64,000 nt of DNA. Source: UBA3102 sp964413055. Its GTDB lineage: Bacteria > Bacillota > Desulfotomaculia > Desulfotomaculales > Pelotomaculaceae. The stretch is taken from positions 62,001 through 126,000 of the forward strand of contig CAYPRB010000006.1 of the NCBI GenBank assembly GCA_964413055.1, read 5' to 3'. This document shows positions 49,281 through 57,545 of this stretch, piece by piece (the first letter of the stretch is position 1; each line of letters starts with the position of its first letter). The position numbers and the translations under genes were made by a program. The notes under the pieces were generated by a model that was not told the DNA's origin, made no database searches, and saw nothing but the letters and a program-made list of their open reading frames with translations.

Positions 49281-50731
49281 GCACCGATGACCAGGTGCGG
49301 CATGGTTTTTCCCTTGCGGAGCAGAGGGAGGCGTGCCGCAGTAGGGCTGCCTTTCTTGGTGCTATCACAATTGAAGAATATGCTGACGAAGGTGTTTCGG
49401 GCACCGTTTTGGACAGGCATGGTCTAAGCAGGCTACGCGAAGCCGTCCGGAATAATCAAGTTGATTTGATTGTGGTCCGTGACCCGGACAGGTTGTCCAG
49501 AAAACTATCACATCAGCTTTTGCTTACCGAAGAATTTGAAAAAGCAGGCGTTAAAATTGATTTCCTGGATTTTGAATGGAAGGATTCATCGGAAGGCAGG
49601 TTGTTCTATAGTATTAGAGGGGCGATAGCAGAATACGAACGGGAAAAGATTCGTGACCGGATGGTAAGGGGTAAAGACCAAAAAGCCCGGCAGGGTGGGG
49701 TGCCGATAGGTTTTTACTGTTATGGTTATAATTATACGCCTGCATCAGGAAAAGTCATTATAAATGAAATTGAAGCTCCGGTAATAAAAACTATATTCAA
49801 CTGGTTTACCCAAGAAGATACAGGCATGAACGGTGTGGCCAGAAAACTAAATGAAATGGGTATACCCACGAGGAAAGGTAGGGGAAAATGGCACCGCAAT
49901 GTAATCCGGCAAATTCTAAATAATCCCGTGTATATTGGCTTGTGGCGGTATAAAGATACATCTGTTAGGGTTCCTGCTATAGTGGATATTGAGACTTGGG
50001 ATAAAGCGCAGCAGAAGCTAAAAGAGGTCCGTCGGTTGTGGTCGGGTAGAAGTAAAAAGAATTACCTTTTGTCGGGTATAATTACTTGTTCTGACTGCGG
50101 TAATACCATGACGGGTGTCTATACAAACTGGTGGGGGAAAAAGGAGCGCCGGTATACTTGTCACAAAAACAGCCAGGGTGTTAAAAACGGGGGTTGCAAA
50201 CCTTTTAAGGCTTTACCCGCGAGAATTATCGAAAGAGCTGTATGGGAACAAATACGGTTCTGGTTGAACGATCCCGACGAGCTGGCAAAAGTAGTTATCA
50301 ACGAAGAACCCGGAGAAGAAAAATTGAAGCAGGAGATAATTCGAGCCAAAGAACATTTAGCAGGAGTTGAAAAAGGACGCCGCTCAATAATAGATACTTT
50401 AGTATTGGGTTTAATTGAACTGGACACAAATACAAAAAAAAGACTTGCCGATTTGAAACGAAGGAAAGAAAGGCTGGAGGGTAGAATAAAAGAACTGGAG
50501 ACAGTTTTAAATGAGGCTCAAAGATATATATTAAAAATGAGTGAATTAAGTCTGTTTTCAAAACAGGTTTTATCAAAATTGGACAGTTTAGAATTTCGCG
50601 ATAAAAAAGCCCTTGTAAGGATGCTGGTGGCACAAGTGATAGTAAAAGGCCGAAGCCGGCCGGGTAGGAACGGTTTGAAGAATATACAAATAACCATAGT
50701 CGCCAAACTTCCGGGTTGCTCACAAGCGTGA
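49253..50731 (+). CDS. Large serine recombinase (SpoIVCA-like), copy 1
   Basis: 492 residues. Resolvase domain begins AAIYIRVSTDDQ with the nucleophile Ser10, with RDPDRLSRK and YEREKIRDRM helix E. A recombinase domain follows (GVARKLNEMGIPTRKGRG, ILNNPVYIGLWRYKD), then a zinc ribbon (CSDCGNTMTG ... YTCHKN) and a coiled coil (about 355-420). GGAGGT is 7 nt before the ATG. By family and location it excises the element from sigK in the mother cell. Gene symbol spoIVCA is by analogy, so left empty. Confidence 0.93.
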   Translation: MQAAIYIRVSTDDQVRHGFSLAEQREACRSRAAFLGAITIEEYADEGVSGTVLDRHGLSRLREAVRNNQVDLIVVRDPDRLSRKLSHQLLLTEEFEKAGVKIDFLDFEWKDSSEGRLFYSIRGAIAEYEREKIRDRMVRGKDQKARQGGVPIGFYCYGYNYTPASGKVIINEIEAPVIKTIFNWFTQEDTGMNGVARKLNEMGIPTRKGRGKWHRNVIRQILNNPVYIGLWRYKDTSVRVPAIVDIETWDKAQQKLKEVRRLWSGRSKKNYLLSGIITCSDCGNTMTGVYTNWWGKKERRYTCHKNSQGVKNGGCKPFKALPARIIERAVWEQIRFWLNDPDELAKVVINEEPGEEKLKQEIIRAKEHLAGVEKGRRSIIDTLVLGLIELDTNTKKRLADLKRRKERLEGRIKELETVLNEAQRYILKMSELSLFSKQVLSKLDSLEFRDKKALVRMLVAQVIVKGRSRPGRNGLKNIQITIVAKLPGCSQA

Positions 50732-50767
50732 CACGGAACCGTCCCCGTCCCCGTGTCAGTGTCACGC
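50726..50767. repeat. REP-like palindrome at recombinase stop codon, copy 1
   Basis: GCGTGACAC (50726-50734) and GTGTCACGC (50759-50767) are perfect inverted repeats; inside them ACACGG pairs with CCGTGT. GACACGGAACCGTCCCC-type sequences recur in Clostridia and resemble REP elements mobilised by Y1 transposases. The recombinase TGA lies in it; it could also act as a bidirectional terminator. Confidence 0.55.
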
Positions 50768-50789
50768 CCGTCCCTCTGTCACTCTTAAC

Positions 50790-50835
50790 GCCAGGGTTTG
50801 TTATTAAGATTTCAATTTTGATTACAAACCCTAGC
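50790..50835. other. attP-like junction between the two element copies
   Basis: GCCAGGGTTTGT (50790-50801) and ACAAACCCTAGC (50824-50835) are inverted half-sites (one mismatch) around ATTTCA (50809-50814). The 46-bp symmetry centre falls between T50812 and C50813. This is what the excised circle would carry. Confidence 0.82.
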
Positions 50836-50907
50836 ATGGCTGATATGGCATTGGAGCCTTGAAAATGCAAGGATTGCGGGTTAACTGTTAAATTGCATTG
50901 TCTGCAA

Positions 50908-50941
50908 ATTGTAAACTATAATTATAATAATGGTTTACAAT
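50908..50941. repeat. Inverted repeat upstream of symporter, copy 2
   Basis: Same ATTGTAAAC / GTTTACAAT pair as at 44682-44715. Confidence 0.6.
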
Positions 50942-51025
50942 ACAGCGATAATATATTATACTTTAACCGGATTTGGGTTTTTCCACCGCTACAGTTACGA
51001 GGCATATATTTGATAGGATGGTATT

Positions 51026-52369
51026 ATGTTTAAATATTTTTTGATTTATATTTTAGTTTTAGCTGGAATCGGTATCTACAATTTTTTTAGGGTCAAAGGT
51101 TACGATGAGTTCGTTGTAGCCGGGCGGAGGCAAAGCCAACCGTTTATTTTAATGTCGTTGTTATCAACGATGCTCGGTGCATCGGCAACTTTTGGCGTTG
51201 TGGATATGGCTTATCATATAGGTTTCCCTGCTTTTTGGTGGTTGAGTGTCGGCGCCGCAGGCTTGATCCTGCAGTCTATGCTATTATCCGAGAAAGTCAG
51301 GGCTTTTAATGCTTACACCCTGCCGGATATTGCCAAGAAAACTATCGGTGATAGTGGTAAAGTGATTATCGCCTTGATTATTGTTATCTCCTGGACTGGA
51401 ATAATTGCCGCACAATTTGTAGCATTATCAAAAATATTTTCTATAATTACCGGCAATACAAATAACACAGCTTTACTGTTAGTAACGGCTGTTATTGTCA
51501 TTATTTATACAATGGTGGGTGGTCAGCTTTCAGTCATTAAAACCGATTCAATACAGTTTGTAATTTTATCGGCAGGCTTCATTTTTACTTTTGGGTATCT
51601 TTTCCTGGGATTTGAGCCTGGTAACATTACAGAAATATTTTCAAGGATAGAACTGGCGAATGCCGACTTTAGCTGGATAAACATAATAAATCTGTTGTTT
51701 ATTGTTGGGGGAACCTATTTTATCGGACCGGATGTATTCTCCAGGAATTTAGCCGCAAGGGACGGAAAAGTTGCCAAAAAAGCGGCATTGCATGCGGGCG
51801 TGGTGCTGTTTTTCTTCAGTTTTATAATTGTATTAATTGGCCTCTGGACAAAGGTGAATGTCGTTAACTTGGGTCAAAACGATCCATTGATTTATCTTAT
51901 ATTTAACCATCTTCCTCCGGTAATTAGCGTAATAATGTCCATAGGTTTAATATCGGTGCTCATTTCTTCGGCAGACACCTGTCTTATTAGTACGGCGGCG
52001 ATTATAGGAAACGATATCCTTAAACGCACCAAACTAACGGATGCAAGGATTTTCGTGCTGGGTATTGGTACTATTTCACTTTTAATTGCGGTATTAAAAA
52101 AGGATATTATCTCTTTATTACTAAGTGCTTATTCAGTGTATGCTCCTGGAATTGTCTTCCCCTTATTTACGGCCATTTGGTTTCATAACAAAAAAGAAAT
52201 CAATAAAACTCTATTATTTGCGGCTATTATTGTAGGAGGAAGCTTTGGACTGTTATCATCCTATTTTAATATCGAGTTTCTTCCATTGATAGGTATGGGA
52301 TGTTCTTTGGTTTTAAGTGTATTATCCGTTTATGTTTCCCCTGCTCATATAAATTTTAGAGTTAACTAA
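51026..52369 (+). CDS. Sodium:solute symporter family protein, copy 2
   Basis: 447 residues, identical to the product of 44800-46143 and in the same relative place of the second unit. If both units are real, the cell carries two copies of this transporter under identical upstream sequence, including the ATTGTAAAC palindrome. Confidence 0.87.
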   Translation: MFKYFLIYILVLAGIGIYNFFRVKGYDEFVVAGRRQSQPFILMSLLSTMLGASATFGVVDMAYHIGFPAFWWLSVGAAGLILQSMLLSEKVRAFNAYTLPDIAKKTIGDSGKVIIALIIVISWTGIIAAQFVALSKIFSIITGNTNNTALLLVTAVIVIIYTMVGGQLSVIKTDSIQFVILSAGFIFTFGYLFLGFEPGNITEIFSRIELANADFSWINIINLLFIVGGTYFIGPDVFSRNLAARDGKVAKKAALHAGVVLFFFSFIIVLIGLWTKVNVVNLGQNDPLIYLIFNHLPPVISVIMSIGLISVLISSADTCLISTAAIIGNDILKRTKLTDARIFVLGIGTISLLIAVLKKDIISLLLSAYSVYAPGIVFPLFTAIWFHNKKEINKTLLFAAIIVGGSFGLLSSYFNIEFLPLIGMGCSLVLSVLSVYVSPAHINFRVN

Positions 52370-52559
52370 TAATTATAAGATCAGAAAACGGGGGTGGGGA
52401 CTGATAATAAAGAGATTTTAAAGTTGTTAAGCATTAAAGCTTTTGGAGATTATCACCAGAGCTTTTCTTTTTTTTATTTTTAAACAGCAGGTTTTTACAA
52501 TATTATGTCGAACAAAAATATGGATAGTGAAAATTTGCCAAGGGAGTGTGAATTTAGCC

Positions 52560-54986
52560 ATGAAGGGGCTTGGCTTACAGAGATTTCTGTTTATAGGCCT
52601 GGTTGTATTGCTCTCCGTATTTTTATGTGGCGGAATCGCCCTGGCCGGTTTTTCCGATGTGCCTGAAGACCACTGGGCTGCAGCTAATATTGAACAAATG
52701 AGTGAATTGGGAGTAGTGGGTGGTTATAAAGACGGGACTTTCCGGCCCGACCATTTTGTCAGTCAGGCTGAAGCTGCCTGCATGGCCGTCAGGGTCATGG
52801 GATGGCAGGTGTCATCATCTGATAACCTGCCCCAGGTTTCTTTTTCCGTTCCTGATTGGGCGGATAAAGAAGTCAGGCTGGCAACAAAACATGGTTTATT
52901 GAAGAATAATGAGTCGTTCAGTGCCTATTCCGGTGCTTCCCGGGCCTGGGTAGCCCGGTTGGTGGTACGGATGGTCGACAAGGAAAAAGAGGTGGAAGAG
53001 GGGCTGTTGCTGCCTAATTTTGTTGACTCGTACAAGATACCCGATTGGGCGGTATATTACGTCCGGGTAGCGCAGGATAACGGTTTGATTACCGGTTATG
53101 AAGATAATTCCTTTCGTCCGGATGAAGAAGTCAGCAGGGCCGAAATGGTTACTTTATTAAGCCGGGTTAGGGAACAACTGCCGGATAAAACAACAGATAA
53201 CGGAAGTTATCCGGATACCCGGGGAGACCTGGCAACGATAAATGGCACGGTAGTAAAGGTTTATCCTGAGAGTAATGCCCTGATTATTGAAGAGGAAACC
53301 AGCGGTAGTTTAAAAACCCTGTATTCAGCCGCTGACAACTCCGTTTCAATAGGAGGGAGCGATTTGCAGGGAATTGAGGCGCTCCAGCCGGGTGACCAGG
53401 TCGAGGCGGTTATTGATACTTCGGGGCGGTTGTCCCGGGTTTTGGTTAACTACCGGGAAGGGTTTTCGTTATTGGAAGGGGTAGTTTATGACCTGGAATT
53501 GGAAGCTGGCTTGCTGACTATCCAATCGGATGACAACCGTTTATCTTCTTACCGGTTGGTTGATTATGTAGAGGTGCGGGCAGAAAGGGTTCGTTTCCCC
53601 AGTGTAGAGGATATCCGGGTGGGTGATAAGGTCAAGCTTGATGTAGAAAACAATGTTGTTACCGGTATTGAAATACTGGAAACGGCTTCCAGATTAAGTG
53701 TCACTGGTGAGGTGTTAATTTTAAGTTCTGGAAAAAATCTGATTAATCTTGAGGTTGACGGTAGGGTAATGGCGTATAGCCTGTCACCGAATGTCCGGGT
53801 AAGTGTGCCCGGTTTGGATAATGCCTTTCTTTCCGACGTAAATGAGGGTGATACGGTTACGGCGCAGATCGAAAGCGGGAAGGTGGTAGCTCTGGAAGTA
53901 TCCGGGCGGCAGGTTGACAATACTTATACCGCCACAGTTTATGCCGTGGATACGTCTAACCGCATCCTGACCTTGAAAGACCGGGACGATAAATATCAGG
54001 TCTATGAGGTTTTGGAGGAGGCCCGGATCGATGTAAAGGGCAGCGGGGATTCAGATGCGGAACTGCAGGACCTGGAGAGAGATATGGAAGTAAAATTTCG
54101 TTTATTGGACGGCGATATAATTTATGTTAAGTCTGACAGTAGAATGGAAGGTATCATAACCAGTTTGGACGAAGAAGGACTGCTCATGGTATTGCAGCGT
54201 GACAGCGGTGTACGGGAGACTTATATTCTGGATGATAAAGTGGACATTGACAGTGAGGATAAACGAGAGGAGATAAAAGATCTCAGGAGAGGCGATTACG
54301 TCCGGGTACTCCATGAAGACAACCGGGTTACGGAAATTGAGCTGCGCAGCAGGTTCATCTACCGGGTGGAAAGGGTCAGGGAAGTGTACGACCGGATTGA
54401 AGTGGTGGACGAAGAAGGAGACAGTCACCGGTTGTATCTAGAAGATGAGACTGATTTAATCATACCGGGAATTGCCTATCCCGGTCTGGACGATGTAAAG
54501 GTGGGTGACCTGGTGCTGGTTACCTACTTGGGACGAGACCTGGATACAGTGGAAGTCCTTGAACCCCTGCGTGGAAGAATAACGGCGGTAGATGAGGCAC
54601 AAGAAAAAACAACCATAAAGTGTTTTGACGGCGAGACCGTTTCTGTAAGTTTCACCGGTGGGAGTGTATTAAATATAGATGGCAGGAAATATGATTCTTT
54701 AAGCAAGTTAAAAATTGGAGACCGGCTCGAAGTGGTGGAAGACCTCGACGGGGATTTTATTTTCATGGTTATGGAAGAGGTTTCCGGAAAACTGGCGCTG
54801 GATGTGGATAATCGTGATGACGAAGTGTATCTTGAAGGCAGGTATGGTTGGGAGTGTTATAACCTGGATGAAGAAGTATACCTTCACGACGCGGATGGTT
54901 TCGTTATCGAATTGGATGAACTAAGAGCGGGAGACGAGGTAAGCCTGTATATGCTGCGGGATATTGTTTATGAATTAGAATTATAA
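52560..54986 (+). CDS. SLH-domain surface protein, copy 2
   Basis: 808 residues from ATG 52560, identical to the product of 46334-48760: signal peptide, three SLH domains and eight beta-rich repeats. Absence of any drift between repeats of such a repetitive gene argues for very recent duplication or an assembly duplicate. Confidence 0.85.
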   Translation: MKGLGLQRFLFIGLVVLLSVFLCGGIALAGFSDVPEDHWAAANIEQMSELGVVGGYKDGTFRPDHFVSQAEAACMAVRVMGWQVSSSDNLPQVSFSVPDWADKEVRLATKHGLLKNNESFSAYSGASRAWVARLVVRMVDKEKEVEEGLLLPNFVDSYKIPDWAVYYVRVAQDNGLITGYEDNSFRPDEEVSRAEMVTLLSRVREQLPDKTTDNGSYPDTRGDLATINGTVVKVYPESNALIIEEETSGSLKTLYSAADNSVSIGGSDLQGIEALQPGDQVEAVIDTSGRLSRVLVNYREGFSLLEGVVYDLELEAGLLTIQSDDNRLSSYRLVDYVEVRAERVRFPSVEDIRVGDKVKLDVENNVVTGIEILETASRLSVTGEVLILSSGKNLINLEVDGRVMAYSLSPNVRVSVPGLDNAFLSDVNEGDTVTAQIESGKVVALEVSGRQVDNTYTATVYAVDTSNRILTLKDRDDKYQVYEVLEEARIDVKGSGDSDAELQDLERDMEVKFRLLDGDIIYVKSDSRMEGIITSLDEEGLLMVLQRDSGVRETYILDDKVDIDSEDKREEIKDLRRGDYVRVLHEDNRVTEIELRSRFIYRVERVREVYDRIEVVDEEGDSHRLYLEDETDLIIPGIAYPGLDDVKVGDLVLVTYLGRDLDTVEVLEPLRGRITAVDEAQEKTTIKCFDGETVSVSFTGGSVLNIDGRKYDSLSKLKIGDRLEVVEDLDGDFIFMVMEEVSGKLALDVDNRDDEVYLEGRYGWECYNLDEEVYLHDADGFVIELDELRAGDEVSLYMLRDIVYELEL

Positions 54987-55053
54987 AATCAACAGTTATT
55001 GTAGGAAAGAACGGCGGTAACCAGGCTTGCAATAAATAGTTAAAGAGTTGAAA

Positions 55054-55083
55054 AAAGACCGGCTTTGATGCGTCGGTCTTTTG
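55054..55083 (+). terminator. Terminator after SLH gene, copy 2
   Basis: AAAAGACCG/CGGTCTTTT stem as in copy 1. The 358-bp gap 54987-55344 repeats the same signals. Confidence 0.8.
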
Positions 55084-55192
55084 CTGTTTAACTGATAAAG
55101 CGGATTTATTTTTTAGAGGGCGAGCAGCAGTATTTTTTAGGATACTTTTAACGCAGGTTGCGGTATATTTAAATTGGTTAAAACAAGGAATT

Positions 55193-55252
55193 ATGGTGCT
55201 GGTCAACGATTCGGAGCTTTTGATAGGACTTTACGGGGAGGAACAAGTTTAG
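55193..55252 (+). CDS. Possible 19-aa leader peptide, copy 2
   Basis: Repeat of the short frame at 48967-49026, again ending inside the hairpin at 55251. Confidence 0.3.
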   Translation: MVLVNDSELLIGLYGEEQV

Positions 55253-55281
55253 CCATGGCTAATATATCCATGGTTTTTTCT
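55251..55281 (+). terminator. Hairpin and T run before recombinase operon, copy 2
   Basis: AGCCATGG/CCATGGTT stem followed by T-rich sequence. Confidence 0.65.
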
Positions 55282-55344
55282 TTTTTAAAAGCCATAAGAC
55301 AAACCTGCTGCCGAGTATATTTTTAAGGGAGGAGCTGATGTCGA

Positions 55345-55506
55345 TTGAGCGAAGCATTTGAAACATATACTAAGAAAAAAAGGGACTTTCCGGCAGTAAT
55401 AATAGTATATTCTAAAGAAGAGTACGGTTTAAAAGATGCATACCGCCTGCTTGCCAAAAAAGTGTTGGAGGTAAAGCAATGCAGGCAGCGATATACATCA
55501 GAGTAA
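55345..55506 (+). CDS. 53-aa protein upstream of recombinase, copy 2
   Basis: Identical to the product of 49119-49280, TTG start, overlapping the recombinase start by 28 nt. Confidence 0.65.
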   Translation: MSEAFETYTKKKRDFPAVIIVYSKEEYGLKDAYRLLAKKVLEVKQCRQRYTSE

Positions 55507-56957
55507 GCACCGATGACCAGGTGCGGCATGGTTTTTCCCTTGCGGAGCAGAGGGAGGCGTGCCGCAGTAGGGCTGCCTTTCTTGGTGCTATCACAATTGA
55601 AGAATATGCTGACGAAGGTGTTTCGGGCACCGTTTTGGACAGGCATGGTCTAAGCAGGCTACGCGAAGCCGTCCGGAATAATCAAGTTGATTTGATTGTG
55701 GTCCGTGACCCGGACAGGTTGTCCAGAAAACTATCACATCAGCTTTTGCTTACCGAAGAATTTGAAAAAGCAGGCGTTAAAATTGATTTCCTGGATTTTG
55801 AATGGAAGGATTCATCGGAAGGCAGGTTGTTCTATAGTATTAGAGGGGCGATAGCAGAATACGAACGGGAAAAGATTCGTGACCGGATGGTAAGGGGTAA
55901 AGACCAAAAAGCCCGGCAGGGTGGGGTGCCGATAGGTTTTTACTGTTATGGTTATAATTATACGCCTGCATCAGGAAAAGTCATTATAAATGAAATTGAA
56001 GCTCCGGTAATAAAAACTATATTCAACTGGTTTACCCAAGAAGATACAGGCATGAACGGTGTGGCCAGAAAACTAAATGAAATGGGTATACCCACGAGGA
56101 AAGGTAGGGGAAAATGGCACCGCAATGTAATCCGGCAAATTCTAAATAATCCCGTGTATATTGGCTTGTGGCGGTATAAAGATACATCTGTTAGGGTTCC
56201 TGCTATAGTGGATATTGAGACTTGGGATAAAGCGCAGCAGAAGCTAAAAGAGGTCCGTCGGTTGTGGTCGGGTAGAAGTAAAAAGAATTACCTTTTGTCG
56301 GGTATAATTACTTGTTCTGACTGCGGTAATACCATGACGGGTGTCTATACAAACTGGTGGGGGAAAAAGGAGCGCCGGTATACTTGTCACAAAAACAGCC
56401 AGGGTGTTAAAAACGGGGGTTGCAAACCTTTTAAGGCTTTACCCGCGAGAATTATCGAAAGAGCTGTATGGGAACAAATACGGTTCTGGTTGAACGATCC
56501 CGACGAGCTGGCAAAAGTAGTTATCAACGAAGAACCCGGAGAAGAAAAATTGAAGCAGGAGATAATTCGAGCCAAAGAACATTTAGCAGGAGTTGAAAAA
56601 GGACGCCGCTCAATAATAGATACTTTAGTATTGGGTTTAATTGAACTGGACACAAATACAAAAAAAAGACTTGCCGATTTGAAACGAAGGAAAGAAAGGC
56701 TGGAGGGTAGAATAAAAGAACTGGAGACAGTTTTAAATGAGGCTCAAAGATATATATTAAAAATGAGTGAATTAAGTCTGTTTTCAAAACAGGTTTTATC
56801 AAAATTGGACAGTTTAGAATTTCGCGATAAAAAAGCCCTTGTAAGGATGCTGGTGGCACAAGTGATAGTAAAAGGCCGAAGCCGGCCGGGTAGGAACGGT
56901 TTGAAGAATATACAAATAACCATAGTCGCCAAACTTCCGGGTTGCTCACAAGCGTGA
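55479..56957 (+). CDS. Large serine recombinase (SpoIVCA-like), copy 2
   Basis: 492 residues, identical to copy 1. This copy lies next to attR and converges on the sigK 5' part: transcription of the uninterrupted sigK promoter would run antisense into its 3' end before excision. Intact Ser10, zinc ribbon and coiled coil. Confidence 0.93.
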   Translation: MQAAIYIRVSTDDQVRHGFSLAEQREACRSRAAFLGAITIEEYADEGVSGTVLDRHGLSRLREAVRNNQVDLIVVRDPDRLSRKLSHQLLLTEEFEKAGVKIDFLDFEWKDSSEGRLFYSIRGAIAEYEREKIRDRMVRGKDQKARQGGVPIGFYCYGYNYTPASGKVIINEIEAPVIKTIFNWFTQEDTGMNGVARKLNEMGIPTRKGRGKWHRNVIRQILNNPVYIGLWRYKDTSVRVPAIVDIETWDKAQQKLKEVRRLWSGRSKKNYLLSGIITCSDCGNTMTGVYTNWWGKKERRYTCHKNSQGVKNGGCKPFKALPARIIERAVWEQIRFWLNDPDELAKVVINEEPGEEKLKQEIIRAKEHLAGVEKGRRSIIDTLVLGLIELDTNTKKRLADLKRRKERLEGRIKELETVLNEAQRYILKMSELSLFSKQVLSKLDSLEFRDKKALVRMLVAQVIVKGRSRPGRNGLKNIQITIVAKLPGCSQA

Positions 56958-56993
56958 CACGGAACCGTCCCCGTCCCCGTGTCAGTGTCACGC
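56952..56993. repeat. REP-like palindrome at recombinase stop codon, copy 2
   Basis: GCGTGACAC/GTGTCACGC inverted repeat as at 50726-50767; here it lies between convergent recombinase and sigK transcripts. Confidence 0.55.
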
Positions 56994-57015
56994 CCGTCCC
57001 TCTGTCACTCTTAAC

Positions 57016-57055
57016 GCCAGGGTTTGTTATTAAGATTTCATTCTCAATGCATTTG
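57016..57055. other. attR: right junction of sigK element
   Basis: Element half-site GCCAGGGTTTGT (57016-57027), core ATTTCA (57035-57040), chromosomal half-site AATGCATTTG (57046-57055). The latter is the exact reverse complement of the left chromosomal half CAAATGCATT. Confidence 0.85.
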
Positions 57056-57381
57056 GCGGCATAAGTAGCCAGTCTGGTGCCCTTTTTCGGGTTGAAGGTA
57101 TTGATAGCTTTGATCAGGCCGATGGTGCCGATGGAAATCAGGTCGTCGACATCTTCTCCCGTACCGTCGAATTTTTTTACAATATGTGCCACGAGCCGCA
57201 GGTTGCGTTCGGTGAGAATGTTACGGGCTATATCATCTCCTTGGTTTAAAAGTTGCAAGTATCTGGCTTCTTCCTCTTCAGACAGTGGTTGTGGAAAAGT
57301 GTTGTTAGCGATATAGGAAACAAGTAGCAGGAGGCCGTTGGCAAGCGATGCAATGGTTAAAGCCCAGAAGCCGGGCAGCAT
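57035..57381 (-). CDS. sigK: sigK 5' part (pro-sigmaK N-terminal regions), separated by element
   Basis: ATG at 57381 after GGGGGTGAT. Encodes a hydrophobic pro-sequence (LANGLLLLVSYIANN, expected cleavage between S22 and Y23 by analogy with Bacillus VS-YV), NTFPQPLSEEEE, region 2 (NLRLVAHIVKKFDGTGEDVD, LISIGTIGLIKA) and TRLATYAAKCIENE. The frame then runs 168 codons into the element (to 56524) as nonsense antisense to the recombinase. Excision joins it to 44222-44582. Corresponds to spoIVCB of Bacillus. Confidence 0.95.
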
Positions 57382-57415
57382 CTATTCAATCACCCCCGAA
57401 GAAACGCGCGTACAT

Positions 57416-57447
57416 TAAAGTTTATGAAAAACAGGTGTGTTTTGGTG
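57416..57447 (-). promoter_or_regulatory. Candidate sigmaE/sigmaK promoter of sigK
   Basis: On the minus strand ACC (57446-57444) is followed after 17 nt by CATAAACTT (from 57426), close to the -10 patterns CATACAnT (sigmaE) and CATAnnnTA (sigmaK). Start would be near 57410, giving a 28-nt leader. Confidence 0.4.
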
Positions 57448-57545
57448 CACGTCCGGTCGAAAAATTATTTAAAAAGGATTTTTTCTTCAGTCCGGAGAAA
57501 CATAATTAAACCGGACGTATTAAGTTAAAAGAGGTGTTACGGCAA

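Larger units (their letters stand above)
44583..50808. mobile_element. skin-like sigK intervening element, copy 1
   Basis: 6,226 bp from core ATTTCA to the next core. Contains, in order, a palindromic site, a Na+/solute symporter gene, an SLH-protein gene, two terminators, a 53-codon gene and a large serine recombinase gene, all on the plus strand and opposite to sigK. No phage structural, replication or toxin genes are present, unlike Bacillus skin (48 kb). Ends carry inverted ACAAACCCTAGC / GCCAGGGTTTGT sites. Every reading frame is repeated identically in copy 2. Confidence 0.9.
50809..57034. mobile_element. skin-like sigK intervening element, copy 2
   Basis: Second 6,226-bp unit, directly repeated with constant offset 6,226. 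All genes and intergenic signals of copy 1 recur with identical translations; I found no difference in the lines compared. Its left end is the attP-like junction and its right end attR. Either a true tandem array or an assembly effect of circular intermediates. Confidence 0.85.

Noticed and set aside
50298..50870. Minus-strand frame of 190 codons over the recombinase 3' end and the attP junction
   Set aside because: It is a shadow of the recombinase gene plus the sequence that in copy 2 follows the sigK 5' part; no start signal and no recognisable protein.
44800..57034. Treating the duplicated block as a composite transposon or IS-flanked repeat
   Set aside because: There is no transposase or terminal IS; the boundaries coincide with a serine-recombinase core inside sigK, and sigK is restored by precise joining.
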